Below are positions 55,495 through 64,000 of a stretch of 64,000 nucleotides of DNA, in pieces (position 1 is the stretch's first letter; the number at the start of each line of letters is the position of its first letter). Position numbers and translations under genes: made by a program. The notes beneath the pieces were generated by a model that saw only the letters and a program-made list of their open reading frames with translations, had not been told where the DNA came from and made no database searches. Source of the DNA: an uncultured Pelagibacteraceae bacterium (GTDB lineage: Bacteria > Pseudomonadota > Alphaproteobacteria > Pelagibacterales > Pelagibacteraceae); the NCBI GenBank assembly GCA_902615445.1, contig CACMOQ010000003.1, forward strand, positions 1-64,000, in the 5' to 3' direction.

Positions 55495-56502
55495 ATGAAA
55501 ATTTTAATTGCTACAGACGCATATTTTCCACAAGTAAATGGTGTCGTAAGAACCTTACATGAAACAGGCAATGTATTAAAAGAACAAGGTCATAGAATAG
55601 AATATATTACACCTGACTTATTTTTTACTTTTCCGATGCCGAAATATAATGAAATTAAGTTGTCTATAAATGTATGGCCAAGAGTTGGTAATTTAATAAA
55701 GAAAATCAATCCAGATGCAATTCATATCGCTACCGAAGGCCCGATAGGCACTATGGCAAGAAGATATTGTTTAAAAAATAATCTAAAGTTTACTACGAGT
55801 TTCCATACAAGATTTGATAAATATCTAAAACTTTACTTTCCTATTATACCAGCAAAATGGGCTGAAAAATTCTTAGCAAATTTTCATAATAAGGCTGAGA
55901 GAATTTTAGTAACTACAGAGTCTATGAGAAAAGAATTAATCGATATAGGTATAGATGACAATAAAATGATTACTTGGACTAGAGGAGGAAATCATGGAGC
56001 TTTTAAGAACCCTAAAAAAATTGATTTACCTCATAAAAGACCTATTTGGATTTATGTTGGAAGAGTTGCAGTTGAAAAAAACATAAGAGCTTTCTTAGAA
56101 TGTGATTTAGAAGGTACAAAGATAATTATAGGAAAAGGACCTGATTTAAAAAAATTGAAAAAAGAATTCCCTAAAGATATTTTTTTAGGAGAAAAAACAA
56201 ATGGTGAATTAGCATCACATTTTGCATCCTCTGATGTTTTTGTTTTCCCAAGTAAAACAGATACATTTGGAATTGTAGTTACAGAAGCTTTAAATTGTGG
56301 AACACCTGTTGCTGCGTATCCTGTTCCAGGTCCTAAAGATATATTTGAAGGATCCAAAATAAATTGTTTAGATGATGATCTTAAAGTATCAGCACATAAA
56401 GCTTTGAAAGTTAATAGAAATGATTGTCTTGAATTTGCAAAAAAATTCACTTGGGAAGAAACAGCAAAAATATTTTTTAACAATATTTCACCAAATCATT
56501 AG
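55495..56502 (+). CDS. agt: GT4 glycosyltransferase, probable diacylglycerol glycosyltransferase Agt
   Basis: A 335-residue GT-B fold enzyme. The N-terminus ILIATDAYFPQVNGVVRTLH and SFHTRFDKYLKLYFPIIP resemble SqdX/Agt-type lipid glycosyltransferases; the C-terminal half has IYVGRVAVEKNIRAFLE and the donor-binding DVFVFPSKTDTFGIVVTEAL. It follows plcP by 3 bases. PlcP would supply diacylglycerol, and Agt would add glucose or glucuronate to make non-phosphorus glycolipids. UDP-sugars would come from galU and ugd. Sugar specificity is not readable from sequence. Confidence 0.82.
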   Translation: MKILIATDAYFPQVNGVVRTLHETGNVLKEQGHRIEYITPDLFFTFPMPKYNEIKLSINVWPRVGNLIKKINPDAIHIATEGPIGTMARRYCLKNNLKFTTSFHTRFDKYLKLYFPIIPAKWAEKFLANFHNKAERILVTTESMRKELIDIGIDDNKMITWTRGGNHGAFKNPKKIDLPHKRPIWIYVGRVAVEKNIRAFLECDLEGTKIIIGKGPDLKKLKKEFPKDIFLGEKTNGELASHFASSDVFVFPSKTDTFGIVVTEALNCGTPVAAYPVPGPKDIFEGSKINCLDDDLKVSAHKALKVNRNDCLEFAKKFTWEETAKIFFNNISPNH

Positions 56503-56567
56503 TTAATTTTTCCTTAATTTATTTGCATTAAAAAGTGTAATGATGCAAAATTAAGCCATCTAAATTT

Positions 56568-57710
56568 ATGGAATATTTCGTCATTCTACTTATAGTTGTG
56601 ATAGTTTATCTTCTCTATTTACTTAATCAAAAAAAAAATAAATCAATAAATACCGCTACAATAGTTAATAAAAGAGAAGAAAAAACAAAAAGAGTAATTA
56701 TTGATGAGCTTGAAGATCAATTTTTTGCATTAAATAAATTTAACATAATTAAATATGCCAATCCAAGTGCATTAAAAAGATTTGGAAGTAATTTAATTGA
56801 TAAAAACATATCTTCTATAATTCGAAAACCAGAATTAATAGAAAATATTGAAAAAGCTATCGTAGAAAATAAAACAAAAAATATCGATGTTGAAATAGAC
56901 CTCCCATCATATCAATTCTATAAAATTTATATTATTCCTGGCCCAACTCATTTGTTTACTGAACCAGACTCTGTTGTGTTATTTTTAAAAGATTTTACTG
57001 AAATTACAAAAGCACAAAAATTTAAAACTGATTTTGTAGCAAATGTAAGCCATGAATTAAGAACACCTTTAATGGCAATCAAAGGATCACTAGAAACAAT
57101 TGAGGGCCCAGCGTCTGATGATGAAAAGGCTAAAAAAAAATTTATGAAAATTTTATCTGAACAATCAACAAGGATGGAAAGTTTAATTAATGATCTATTA
57201 ATTCTTACACGGATTGAACTTGATGAACATATAAGACCTACTTCAATAGTAAATATTAATGAAATCTTTGAAACTATTATTAGTAATTTTGAAATTGTTT
57301 TAAAAAAGAAAAATATAACTGTTAAAAATCAATTAACAAATACATCAATTGTTATAGGTGATGAAAAAAGATTAAATACAGTTTTTTCTAATCTTTTGGA
57401 TAATTCAATAAAATATTCTCCAGAAAATAAAAATATATATATTTCTAAAAATGAAAATAGTAACAAACTATTAGAAAAGAATATAATGATTAGTATTAAA
57501 GATGAAGGTTATGGCATTCCATATGAACACATTTCGCGTGTTACAGAAAGATTTTACAGGGTTGACACAGAACAAAGTAATAAAGTTGGTGGAACTGGTT
57601 TAGGATTAGCTATTGTTAAACACATAATTACTCAACACAGAGGTGATTTTGAGATTCTTTCAGAGGTTGGTAAAGGTACTGAAATTAAAATATATTTGCC
57701 TTCGAAATAA
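56568..57710 (+). CDS. phoR: Phosphate regulon sensor histidine kinase PhoR
   Basis: Inner-membrane kinase that controls PhoB. One N-terminal membrane helix (about residues 3-20) is followed by a PAS-like domain (about 45-145), the HisKA box FVANVSHELRTPLMAIKGSL (phospho-acceptor His162), and a catalytic ATPase domain with LDNSIKYSPENKN, IKDEGYGIP and VGGTGLGLAIVKHI. The 380-residue length is compact for PhoR. Position between plcP-agt and pstSCAB-phoU-phoB supports the name. No clear Pho box was seen in its 65-base upstream spacer. Confidence 0.9.
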   Translation: MEYFVILLIVVIVYLLYLLNQKKNKSINTATIVNKREEKTKRVIIDELEDQFFALNKFNIIKYANPSALKRFGSNLIDKNISSIIRKPELIENIEKAIVENKTKNIDVEIDLPSYQFYKIYIIPGPTHLFTEPDSVVLFLKDFTEITKAQKFKTDFVANVSHELRTPLMAIKGSLETIEGPASDDEKAKKKFMKILSEQSTRMESLINDLLILTRIELDEHIRPTSIVNINEIFETIISNFEIVLKKKNITVKNQLTNTSIVIGDEKRLNTVFSNLLDNSIKYSPENKNIYISKNENSNKLLEKNIMISIKDEGYGIPYEHISRVTERFYRVDTEQSNKVGGTGLGLAIVKHIITQHRGDFEILSEVGKGTEIKIYLPSK

Positions 57711-57805
57711 AAATTTAAAAAAAACTTCATTTTACAACCCTTATTTGAGAAAACTTTAACATTTCTTTGATTGATTCGTGTATAGATTTTATTTAAGTTT
57801 TTATA

Positions 57806-58414
57806 ATGTTTAAAATACTCAAAAATATTTTAATATTTTTTTATTTAATCTTGTTTTTCACAACTAGTGTATATTCAAAAGACCTTTCTACTCTTTTACG
57901 TACTCAGCAATTAACAGTTTTTGACATAGGTATTTTTAGATTAGAAGAGGACTTAAAGAGTTCTTATCCTGCTGTAAAGAAACATAAAGATGTGCCTTAT
58001 GAAGATATATATATGGATGTTGTCAGTTCCTATTGGAGAAATACAGTAGATTTAATTGTTTCAATCCCAGTAAATGAAAATTTAAAAAAAGAGAATTATA
58101 TGTCAGACTCATTTAGATGTAGAAATATATTTAATTCAGTAAGAGATCATTTGTTGAGAAACGAAAATTTAAGTAATTATAGGTTTACTATGGCAACTAG
58201 TTATTTAACATCTGTTTTTTCTACTCCAAGCACATGGCCAAGATGGCGATACGATCAAAGCGTCTTAGAAGAATTAGTTAATTTAGTGAAACTTGAAGTT
58301 ATTTTGAGACCTACAACTGAGCTTGCTTTTAAAGATAAAGTTAACCCTGTTTCTTGTAAAGGTGGTTTAGAAACAGAAAATGATGAGATTATAATCTCAA
58401 TGAAATACAACTAA
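57806..58414 (+). CDS. Secreted protein of unknown function in the pho region
   Basis: I do not recognise this 202-residue protein. It has a strong signal peptide (hydrophobic residues about 6-22, probable cleavage after VYS) and no other membrane segment, so it is likely periplasmic. The mature part has a conserved-looking stretch YMSDSFRCRNIFNSVRDHLL and a C-terminal VNPVSCKGGLE, giving two cysteines that could pair. It lies between phoR and pstS in the same direction. A single weak Pho-like half-site TTAACAT at 57756 lies 50 bases upstream. A role in phosphate acquisition is a guess from position. Confidence 0.75.
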   Translation: MFKILKNILIFFYLILFFTTSVYSKDLSTLLRTQQLTVFDIGIFRLEEDLKSSYPAVKKHKDVPYEDIYMDVVSSYWRNTVDLIVSIPVNENLKKENYMSDSFRCRNIFNSVRDHLLRNENLSNYRFTMATSYLTSVFSTPSTWPRWRYDQSVLEELVNLVKLEVILRPTTELAFKDKVNPVSCKGGLETENDEIIISMKYN

Positions 58415-58426
58415 AAAGTTATCTTT

Positions 58427-58455
58427 TTAACAAAAGTGTAACAATTCTGTAATAT
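58427..58455 (+). promoter_or_regulatory. Pho box upstream of pstS
   Basis: Three 7-base elements at exact 11-base spacing: TTAACAA (58427), GTAACAA (58438) and GTAATAT (58449). This is the best of the three Pho-box-like sites in the window and is 68 bases before the pstS ATG end. A possible -10 TATACG lies at 58473-58478. The arrangement matches tandem PhoB half-sites, and pstS is the classical PhoB target. Confidence 0.7.
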
Positions 58456-58523
58456 TAAAGATTCAATTAATTTATACGAGTCACTCATCTTTATATTAAT
58501 TAATAACGAAAGGATTAAAGATA

Positions 58524-59555
58524 ATGAAAAAACTAACTATAGTGATCGCTTCTTTAGTTGCTTTATCAATAGCAACTGTTGCTCAAGCAAGAGATCAAAT
58601 TAAGATAGTTGGTTCTTCTACGGTATTCCCTTACGCAACAGTTGTTGCTGAAAGATTTGGTGGTTCAGGATTTAAAACTCCTGTGATCGAGTCTACTGGT
58701 ACTGGTGGTGGAGCTAAACTATTCTGTGCTGGTGTAGGTGAACAACATCCAGATATTACAAATGCATCAAGAGCTATGAAAGATAAAGAAAAAGCTTTAT
58801 GTAAGAAAAATGGTGTTAATGATATCGTTGAAATCGTAATTGGTAACGATGGTATTACATTAGCTTACAGCAAAGATGCAAAACCAGTAAACTTTACTAA
58901 AGAACAATTATATTTAGCACTTGCTGCTCATACAGTTGTTGATGGTAAATTAGTTCCAAATATTTATAAAACTTGGGACCAAATTGACCCTAGCTTACCA
59001 AAACAAAAAATTTCAGTGATGATCCCACCAGGAACATCAGGAACTAGAGATGCTTGGAATTCTTTAGTAATGAAAAAAGGTATGACTAAAGAAGCTAAAG
59101 CTCTTTATAAAGCTGGTTTTGAAGCTGGAAATAAAAAATACAAAAAACCTCAAAAACTTTACAGAGAAGATGGTGCTGCTATTGAAGTTGGAGAAAACGA
59201 TAGTTTAATCATCCAAAAGTTAACTCAAGATAAAGAAATGTTTGGTTTCTTTGGTTTCAGTTATTTCTTAGCTGCAAAAGATAAATTGCAAGCAGCAAGT
59301 ATTGATGGTGGACAACCGTCATTAAAGTCTATTCAAGACTACAGTTATGCTGTTGCTAGACCTTTATTCTTCTACGTGAAAAAAGCACACGTTGGAGTAA
59401 TTCCAGGCTTACATGAGTTTGTGAAAGAATTCACAACTAAGAAAGCTATTGGAAAAGGTGGTTACTTAGCAGACATTGGTTTAGTGCCATTAGACTCTAA
59501 GTTGTATAAAACAACTAGAACTAATGCTACGAAGCTAGTTGCTATGGGTAATTAA
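58524..59555 (+). CDS. pstS: Phosphate ABC transporter substrate-binding protein PstS
   Basis: Periplasmic high-affinity phosphate receptor. Signal peptide ends at about residue 22 (VAQA). The phosphate-binding loop IKIVGSSTVFPYATVVAERF, the acidic segment with STGTGGGAKLFCAG, ITNASRAMKDKE and PPGTSGTRDAWNS are typical. It has 343 residues. A clear Shine-Dalgarno-like GAAAGGA (58508-58514) is 9 bases before the ATG, unusually good for this window and consistent with high expression. A transcription terminator follows, so pstS probably makes an abundant monocistronic transcript. Confidence 0.97.
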   Translation: MKKLTIVIASLVALSIATVAQARDQIKIVGSSTVFPYATVVAERFGGSGFKTPVIESTGTGGGAKLFCAGVGEQHPDITNASRAMKDKEKALCKKNGVNDIVEIVIGNDGITLAYSKDAKPVNFTKEQLYLALAAHTVVDGKLVPNIYKTWDQIDPSLPKQKISVMIPPGTSGTRDAWNSLVMKKGMTKEAKALYKAGFEAGNKKYKKPQKLYREDGAAIEVGENDSLIIQKLTQDKEMFGFFGFSYFLAAKDKLQAASIDGGQPSLKSIQDYSYAVARPLFFYVKKAHVGVIPGLHEFVKEFTTKKAIGKGGYLADIGLVPLDSKLYKTTRTNATKLVAMGN

Positions 59556-59579
59556 TTATTCCTCAGTTAACAAATGATC

Positions 59580-59611
59580 AAAAAGGGGGTCTTTTTAGAC
59601 CCCTTTTTTTT
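59580..59611 (+). terminator. Rho-independent terminator or attenuator between pstS and pstC
   Basis: A six-pair stem GGGGTC (59586-59591) with GACCCC (59598-59603) and a six-base loop is followed by a run of eight T, and preceded by a matching A run. It lies 24 bases after the pstS stop. Partial termination here would give more PstS than PstCAB, the expected stoichiometry of a binding-protein transporter. Confidence 0.9.
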
Positions 59612-59645
59612 AAAAAAGAGTAAAGTCCTCACTTAAGGAGATTCT

Positions 59646-61031
59646 GTGAACTTAATATTATTTACATTTATTGTTCTTCTAGGTTTCACAAGCTATTATT
59701 TTGGACGCAAAAAAGCATATACAATTCAATCTACAAAAAAAAGATTAACCGCATTACCACAATTTTATGGTTATTATCTTGCAATCTGGTGTGCAATACC
59801 AGCCTTTATAATTTTTTCATTATGGGCAATTTTTGAGCCCACAATTGTAAAACTATTAATCTTAAGTGATTATTCAAATCAAGGTTATCTTGATGATGAA
59901 TTAAATTTATTATACGAAAAATCAAAAGCATTGTCTCGAGGGCAATTCACTGGAGAAATTACACCTTTTATTGAAGCTTCAGCTGAAAAATATTTAAGTC
60001 TTCGATCAATAGCTCAAAGTTCAAAAGTTGTTATAGTATTATCTGCAATTATTGCTTCTGTTGCTTATGCGTATAAAAGAATTTCATCTAATTCTAGAAC
60101 AAGAGAACCAGTTGAAAAATTTTTGAACGCAGTTTTATTTACAGCTTCTTTGGCTGCAATATTAACTACTGTTGGAATAGTTTTCTCACTTATATTTCAA
60201 ACTATAGATTTTTTTAAAGTAATTCCATTATTTGATTTTGTCTTTGGAACTCACTGGTATCCAGCAAAAGCTTTTGTTAGAGATTCTTCTGAGGCTTTAG
60301 ATCCGACAATGTATTCAGATACTTTTGGAGCAGTCCCTATTTTTGCAGGTACTTTTTTTATTGCATTTATTGCTATGTGCGTTGCTATCCCAATTGGATT
60401 AATGAGTGGAATTTATTTAGCTGAATATGCATCAACTAAAGTTAGACAATATGCAAAACCATTAATTGAAATTTTAGCTGGTATACCAACAGTTGTCTAT
60501 GGTTTTTTTGCTGCCCTAACTGTTGGACCATTTTTGAAAGAATTAGGAACTTCAATGGGTCTTGAAGTTTCAGCTGAAAGTGCTTTAGCAGCAGGAGGGG
60601 TAATGGGTATTATGATTATACCATTTATTTCAAGTTTAAGTGACGATGTCATTACAAGTGTGCCTCAAAGTTTAAGAGATGGAAGTTACGCTATGGGAGC
60701 AACTAAATCAGAAACAATTAAGAGAGTTATTTTTCCCGCGGCATTGCCGGGGATTGTTGGATCTATTTTACTTGGTGTTTCAAGAGCTATTGGAGAAACA
60801 ATGATAGTTGTTATGGCCTCTGGTTTAGCTGCTAATTTAACTTTAAATCCTTTAGAGTCTACTTCAACGATTACAGCTCAAATTGTAGTTATTCTAATTG
60901 GTGACCAAGCTTTTGGCGACCCAAAAACGCAAGCTGCTTTTGCTTTAGGTATGTCATTATTTTTAGTAACACTTTGTTTAAATATTGTGGCCTTGAGAGT
61001 AGTTAAAAAATATAGAGAAAAATATGAATAA
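59646..61031 (+). CDS. pstC: Phosphate ABC transporter permease PstC
   Basis: Inner-membrane permease, 461 residues. After two N-terminal membrane segments with a long loop, the conserved permease core begins at about residue 220, with IGLMSGIYLAEYASTKVRQY, EILAGIPTVVYGFFAALTVG and the EAA-like YAMGATKSETIKRVIFPAALPG. The long N-terminal part is the alphaproteobacterial form. The start is GTG behind a strong AAGGAG at 59635-59640. It overlaps pstA by 8 bases. Confidence 0.94.
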   Translation: MNLILFTFIVLLGFTSYYFGRKKAYTIQSTKKRLTALPQFYGYYLAIWCAIPAFIIFSLWAIFEPTIVKLLILSDYSNQGYLDDELNLLYEKSKALSRGQFTGEITPFIEASAEKYLSLRSIAQSSKVVIVLSAIIASVAYAYKRISSNSRTREPVEKFLNAVLFTASLAAILTTVGIVFSLIFQTIDFFKVIPLFDFVFGTHWYPAKAFVRDSSEALDPTMYSDTFGAVPIFAGTFFIAFIAMCVAIPIGLMSGIYLAEYASTKVRQYAKPLIEILAGIPTVVYGFFAALTVGPFLKELGTSMGLEVSAESALAAGGVMGIMIIPFISSLSDDVITSVPQSLRDGSYAMGATKSETIKRVIFPAALPGIVGSILLGVSRAIGETMIVVMASGLAANLTLNPLESTSTITAQIVVILIGDQAFGDPKTQAAFALGMSLFLVTLCLNIVALRVVKKYREKYE

Positions 61032-62292
61032 AAATAAAGAACAATTATTAAATAAAAGATATAAAGCTGAACAGCGATTTCGCTTATACGGTCTGAGTGC
61101 AATTTTTATGGCACTTTTATTTTTAACAATCTTTATTTTTAAAATTTTTTCAACTGGCTATTCAGCTTTTCAAAAAACATGGCTTATTGTTCCAGTAACT
61201 TTCGATGCTGAATTAATGATGTTAGACCAAAATCCTTCTAAAGAAGATTTACAGGACGCTGATTATTACGATATAGCATTAAAATCAATGGCTGATTTAG
61301 ATCCAAACGCCAATGAAGATCAAGAAAATGAATTGAAGAGAATGGTGTCTTATTTTTTTGAAAAAGAAATTAAAAATGAACTTTTAAATGACCCTGATTT
61401 AATAGGAAAAACAAAGGAAGTTTATCTAACTGCTTCAGATGATTTAGACCAAGTCTTTAAAGGAAATTATCCAAGAGATTTACCTGAAGACCAAAGAAGA
61501 GTAAGCGATTATCAATTAAAAATTTTTGATCAACTTGTTGCAAATGGTAAGGTTGAAAGTAAATTTAATATAAGTTTTTTTACAAATGCTGACTCAAGAG
61601 AAGCTGAGTTAGCTGGAATAGCAAGTTCATTTATGGGCTCAATTTTTTCTATACTTGTTTGTTTAATGATAGCTTTTCCTGTTGCGGTTCTAGCGGCAAT
61701 CTATCTTGAAGAATTTGCCCCTAAAAATAGATTTACTGATTTTATTGAAGTAAATATAAACAACTTAGCAGCGGTTCCATCTATAGTTTTTGGTCTATTA
61801 GGATTAGGAGTTTTATTGGCTATATTTCAATTACCAAGGTCTACCCCATTAGTTGGAGGTATCACTTTGTCCTTAATGACCTTACCAACAATAATTATAG
61901 CCGCTAGAGCATCTTTAAAAGCAGTTCCACCAAGTATAAGAGAGGCAGCACTTGCTATGGGAGCAAGTCGAATGCAAACCACAATGCATCATACAGTTCC
62001 TCTTTCTATGCCTGGCACGTTATCAGGAACAATAATTGGTTTAGCTCAAGCTTTAGGAGAAACTGCACCCTTAATTTTAATTGGAATGGTTGCTTTTGTT
62101 AACACGATACCTGGATCACCCATGGATCCTGCTGCAAGCTTACCAGTTCAAATTTATATTTGGGCTGAAAGTGCTGAAAGGGGATTTGTAGAAAAAGTTT
62201 CGGCATGTATAATGGTCTTACTTGGCTTTTTAATAATAATGAATTTATTTGCCCAAATAATAAGACATAAGTTTGAGAAAAAATGGAGTTAA
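61024..62292 (+). CDS. pstA: Phosphate ABC transporter permease PstA
   Basis: Second permease, 422 residues, with one N-terminal membrane helix (about 20-45), a periplasmic acidic stretch of about 130 residues, and a C-terminal core from about residue 195 ([74 protein letters not shown]). The long form is usual in alphaproteobacteria. Its stop is 1 base before the pstB ATG. Confidence 0.94.
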   Translation: MNKNKEQLLNKRYKAEQRFRLYGLSAIFMALLFLTIFIFKIFSTGYSAFQKTWLIVPVTFDAELMMLDQNPSKEDLQDADYYDIALKSMADLDPNANEDQENELKRMVSYFFEKEIKNELLNDPDLIGKTKEVYLTASDDLDQVFKGNYPRDLPEDQRRVSDYQLKIFDQLVANGKVESKFNISFFTNADSREAELAGIASSFMGSIFSILVCLMIAFPVAVLAAIYLEEFAPKNRFTDFIEVNINNLAAVPSIVFGLLGLGVLLAIFQLPRSTPLVGGITLSLMTLPTIIIAARASLKAVPPSIREAALAMGASRMQTTMHHTVPLSMPGTLSGTIIGLAQALGETAPLILIGMVAFVNTIPGSPMDPAASLPVQIYIWAESAERGFVEKVSACIMVLLGFLIIMNLFAQIIRHKFEKKWS

Positions 62293-62293
62293 A

Positions 62294-63049
62294 ATGATAA
62301 AGATTAAAGCAAAAGATGTTGATGTTTTTTATGGAAAAAAACAAGCGCTCTTTAATATAAGTTTAGATATTGAGGAAAATCAAGTAACGGCATTAATTGG
62401 TCCATCTGGTTGTGGTAAATCAACTTTCCTAAGATGTCTTAATAGAATGAATGATGTAATTGATATCTGTAGTGTTAAAGGAGAAATTTTAATTAATGAT
62501 TTTAATATCAATGATAAAAGTTGTGATGTCGTAAGACTAAGAGAAAAAATTGGTATGGTTTTTCAAAAACCCAATCCTTTCCCAAAAACTTTATATGAAA
62601 ATGTGTCTTACGGTCCAACAATTCATGGTATGGCTCAATCAAAACAAGAAATGGATGAAATTGTTGAAACTAGTTTGAAAAAGGCTGCACTATGGGAAGA
62701 GGTAAAAGATAGGTTGCATGAACCTGGAACTGGATTATCTGGAGGACAACAGCAAAGACTTTGTATTGCTAGAGCGATTTCTGTAAGACCTGAAGTTATA
62801 TTAATGGATGAACCTTGTTCAGCATTAGATCCAATAGCAACAGCACAAATTGAAGAATTGATTGATGAGTTAAAAAAAGAGCACACAATAATAATTGTAA
62901 CTCATTCTATGGCTCAAGCAGCACGTGTTTCTCAAAATACAGGTTTTTTTCATTTAGGACAATTGATTGAACATGGATCTACTGATAAAATATTTAAGAA
63001 TCCTGATAATAAAAAAACGCAAGATTATATAACAGGGAGGTTTGGATAA
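62294..63049 (+). CDS. pstB: Phosphate ABC transporter ATP-binding protein PstB
   Basis: ATPase of the phosphate importer. Walker [20 protein letters not shown], the ABC signature [15 protein letters not shown], Walker [15 protein letters not shown] and the switch His in [14 protein letters not shown] are intact. ATG at 62294 gives 251 residues; a TTG at 62273 would add seven residues inside pstA. It overlaps phoU by one base. Confidence 0.97.
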   Translation: MIKIKAKDVDVFYGKKQALFNISLDIEENQVTALIGPSGCGKSTFLRCLNRMNDVIDICSVKGEILINDFNINDKSCDVVRLREKIGMVFQKPNPFPKTLYENVSYGPTIHGMAQSKQEMDEIVETSLKKAALWEEVKDRLHEPGTGLSGGQQQRLCIARAISVRPEVILMDEPCSALDPIATAQIEELIDELKKEHTIIIVTHSMAQAARVSQNTGFFHLGQLIEHGSTDKIFKNPDNKKTQDYITGRFG

Positions 63050-63756
63050 TGTCTGAAGCACCACATACAGTCAAATCTTACGAAGAAGAACTAAAAAATC
63101 TTAATGCTAATATAATTAAAATGGGAAGTGCATGTGAAGATTCTTTAAGTAAAGCAATTCAAGCCATTACATCAAGAGATAATAATATTGCAGAAGCTGT
63201 TATTCAAGAAGATGAAAAAATAGATAAATATGAGACTTTAATTGAACAGCAAGTTGTGAATTTAATTGCTTTAAGACAACCTATGGCAATTGATTTAAGA
63301 GAGACAGTAACGGCTTTGAAAATGTCTTCAGATTTAGAAAGAATAGGTGATTTAGCAAAAAATATATCCAAGAGAACACTTTTGCTTAACGAAAATCTTC
63401 CAAAGAACTTGGTAGACTCATTGAATAGAGTATCTACCAATGTTCAAAAACAATTAAAATCAACATTAGATGCTTATCTAGAAAGATCTGCGCCAATGGC
63501 AGTAAATGTTTGGGAAGGTGATGAGCAAATAGATGATCTAACAAATCTTTGTATGCAAGAAGTTATAAAATATCTTAAAGAAAATGAAAAAAATTTAGAA
63601 GATGGAACCCATTTATTGTTTGTAACTAAAAACATAGAGCGTATTGGTGATCATACTACAAATGTTGCAGAACAAGTTTATTATTTAGTTAAAGGCGAAT
63701 ATTTAGAAGGTGATAGACCCAAGGGAACAGAGCCAATTGTAACCGGAGAAAAATGA
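63049..63756 (+). CDS. phoU: Phosphate signalling protein PhoU
   Basis: Connects the Pst transporter to the PhoR kinase and represses the Pho response when phosphate is plentiful. Two PhoU helical repeats are visible in 235 residues, each with the metal-binding E-D-type motif: ALKMSSDLERIGDLAKNI in the first and VTKNIERIGDHTTNVAEQV in the second. It overlaps pstB by one base and is followed 3 bases later by phoB. Confidence 0.96.
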   Translation: MSEAPHTVKSYEEELKNLNANIIKMGSACEDSLSKAIQAITSRDNNIAEAVIQEDEKIDKYETLIEQQVVNLIALRQPMAIDLRETVTALKMSSDLERIGDLAKNISKRTLLLNENLPKNLVDSLNRVSTNVQKQLKSTLDAYLERSAPMAVNVWEGDEQIDDLTNLCMQEVIKYLKENEKNLEDGTHLLFVTKNIERIGDHTTNVAEQVYYLVKGEYLEGDRPKGTEPIVTGEK

Positions 63757-63759
63757 TTT

Positions 63760-64000
63760 ATGTCAGCTCATGTTTTCATAGCTGAAGATGAAGCATCAAT
63801 TGTTAGTTTGTTAAAGTACAATCTTGAAAAAGAAGGTTATAAAGTCAGTCATTCAGAAAATGGAGAAGATGCTCTTAAACAAATAAAATTAAAACAGCCA
63901 GATTTAATATTAATGGATTGGATGTTACCAGAATTATCTGGTGTTGAAATTTGTAAAAACTTAAAAAAAGATAATAAGTTTAATGATATTCCTGTCATTA
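63760..64000 (+). CDS. phoB: Phosphate regulon response regulator PhoB (3' end outside window)
   Basis: The first 80 codons are a receiver domain: VFIAEDEASIVSLLKYNLEK with the acidic pair, and LILMDWMLPELSGVEICKNL with the phospho-acceptor Asp53, the same position as in E. coli PhoB. The window ends before the DNA-binding domain. The pstB-phoU-phoB order supports PhoB; the partner kinase PhoR is at 56568, separated from it by the pst genes. Confidence 0.93.
   Translation, partial: MSAHVFIAEDEASIVSLLKYNLEKEGYKVSHSENGEDALKQIKLKQPDLILMDWMLPELSGVEICKNLKKDNKFNDIPVI

Noticed and set aside
57731-57770. Full Pho box before the secreted protein at 57806
   Set aside because: Only one good half-site (TTAACAT at 57756); elements at 11-base offsets on either side do not match.
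59611-59645. Hairpin TCCT/AGGA hiding the pstC ribosome site
   Set aside because: Only four base pairs with a six-base loop; too weak to argue for regulation.
1-64000. CRISPR arrays, insertion sequences, prophage or integrase genes
   Set aside because: No regularly spaced repeats, transposase or integrase motifs were seen; the only recombination trace is the manC relic.

Overview
The window looks like chromosomal DNA from a SAR11-type alphaproteobacterium (Pelagibacterales). It is very A+T rich, proteins are rich in Lys/Asn/Ile, spacers are tiny, stop/start overlaps are frequent, and the gene neighbourhoods are alphaproteobacterial: secY-adk-rpsM-rpsK-rpoA-rplQ, pyrB-pyrC-plsY-topA, dapA-smpB-relA/spoT-pyrE-pdxJ-acpS-lepB-rnc-recO, glyA-nrdR-ribD-ribE-ribB, soxBDAG and pst-phoU-phoB. 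No insertion sequence, phage gene, CRISPR array or rRNA was seen. No stretch longer than about 215 bases lacks a gene.

Layout. 1-3909: end of the spc operon and the alpha operon (secY partial, adk, rpsM, rpsK, rpoA, rplQ). 3921-9834: an rRNA/tRNA pseudouridine synthase, lipB, mgtE, panC, and galU-ugd (UDP-glucose and UDP-glucuronate). 9839-16218 (minus): ruvX, pyrB, a dihydroorotase-like pyrC, plsY, topA and a RidA protein. 16269-22917 (plus): gatCAB, an O-methyltransferase, trhO, a MATE exporter and a secreted nuclease. 22914-29586 (minus): a polar amino-acid ABC permease and binding protein, then heterotetrameric sarcosine oxidase soxBDAG. 29640-32693: a methyltransferase, tRNA-Ser(GCU) and a soluble lytic transglycosylase. 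32736-40060: dapA, smpB, folK, a RelA/SpoT synthetase-hydrolase, pyrE, pdxJ, acpS, lepB, rnc, recO. 40061-46684: hemB, an Asp/Asn-hydroxylase-like oxygenase, rpiB, glyA, nrdR, ribD, ribE, ribB(X).

46684-53695 is an accessory surface-polysaccharide cassette: manC, a LicD-family transferase, a membrane-anchored SGNH protein, then three abutting genes that match in size, order and motifs the L-glutamine kinase, gamma-glutamyl-CDP-amidate hydrolase and CTP:phosphoglutamine cytidylyltransferase of the Campylobacter jejuni capsular phosphoramidate pathway (Cj1418, Cj1417, Cj1416). This predicts that the cell makes a CDP-activated phosphoramidate, and the LicD protein, from a family that uses CDP-linked donors, is a plausible transferase. 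The cassette ends in a short relic of a second manC 3' end, which suggests exchange by recombination at manC.

53696-64000 is a phosphate-starvation region: a diacylglycerol-kinase-like gene, plcP-agt (phospholipid-to-glycolipid remodelling), phoR, a secreted protein of unknown function, pstS, pstC, pstA, pstB, phoU and the start of phoB. Three similar Pho-box-like sites built of 11-bp-phased (T/G)TAACA(A/T) repeats lie upstream of plcP-agt, upstream of pstS, and, unexpectedly, at the end of the accessory cassette. GalU and Ugd in the same window would supply the UDP-sugars that Agt needs.
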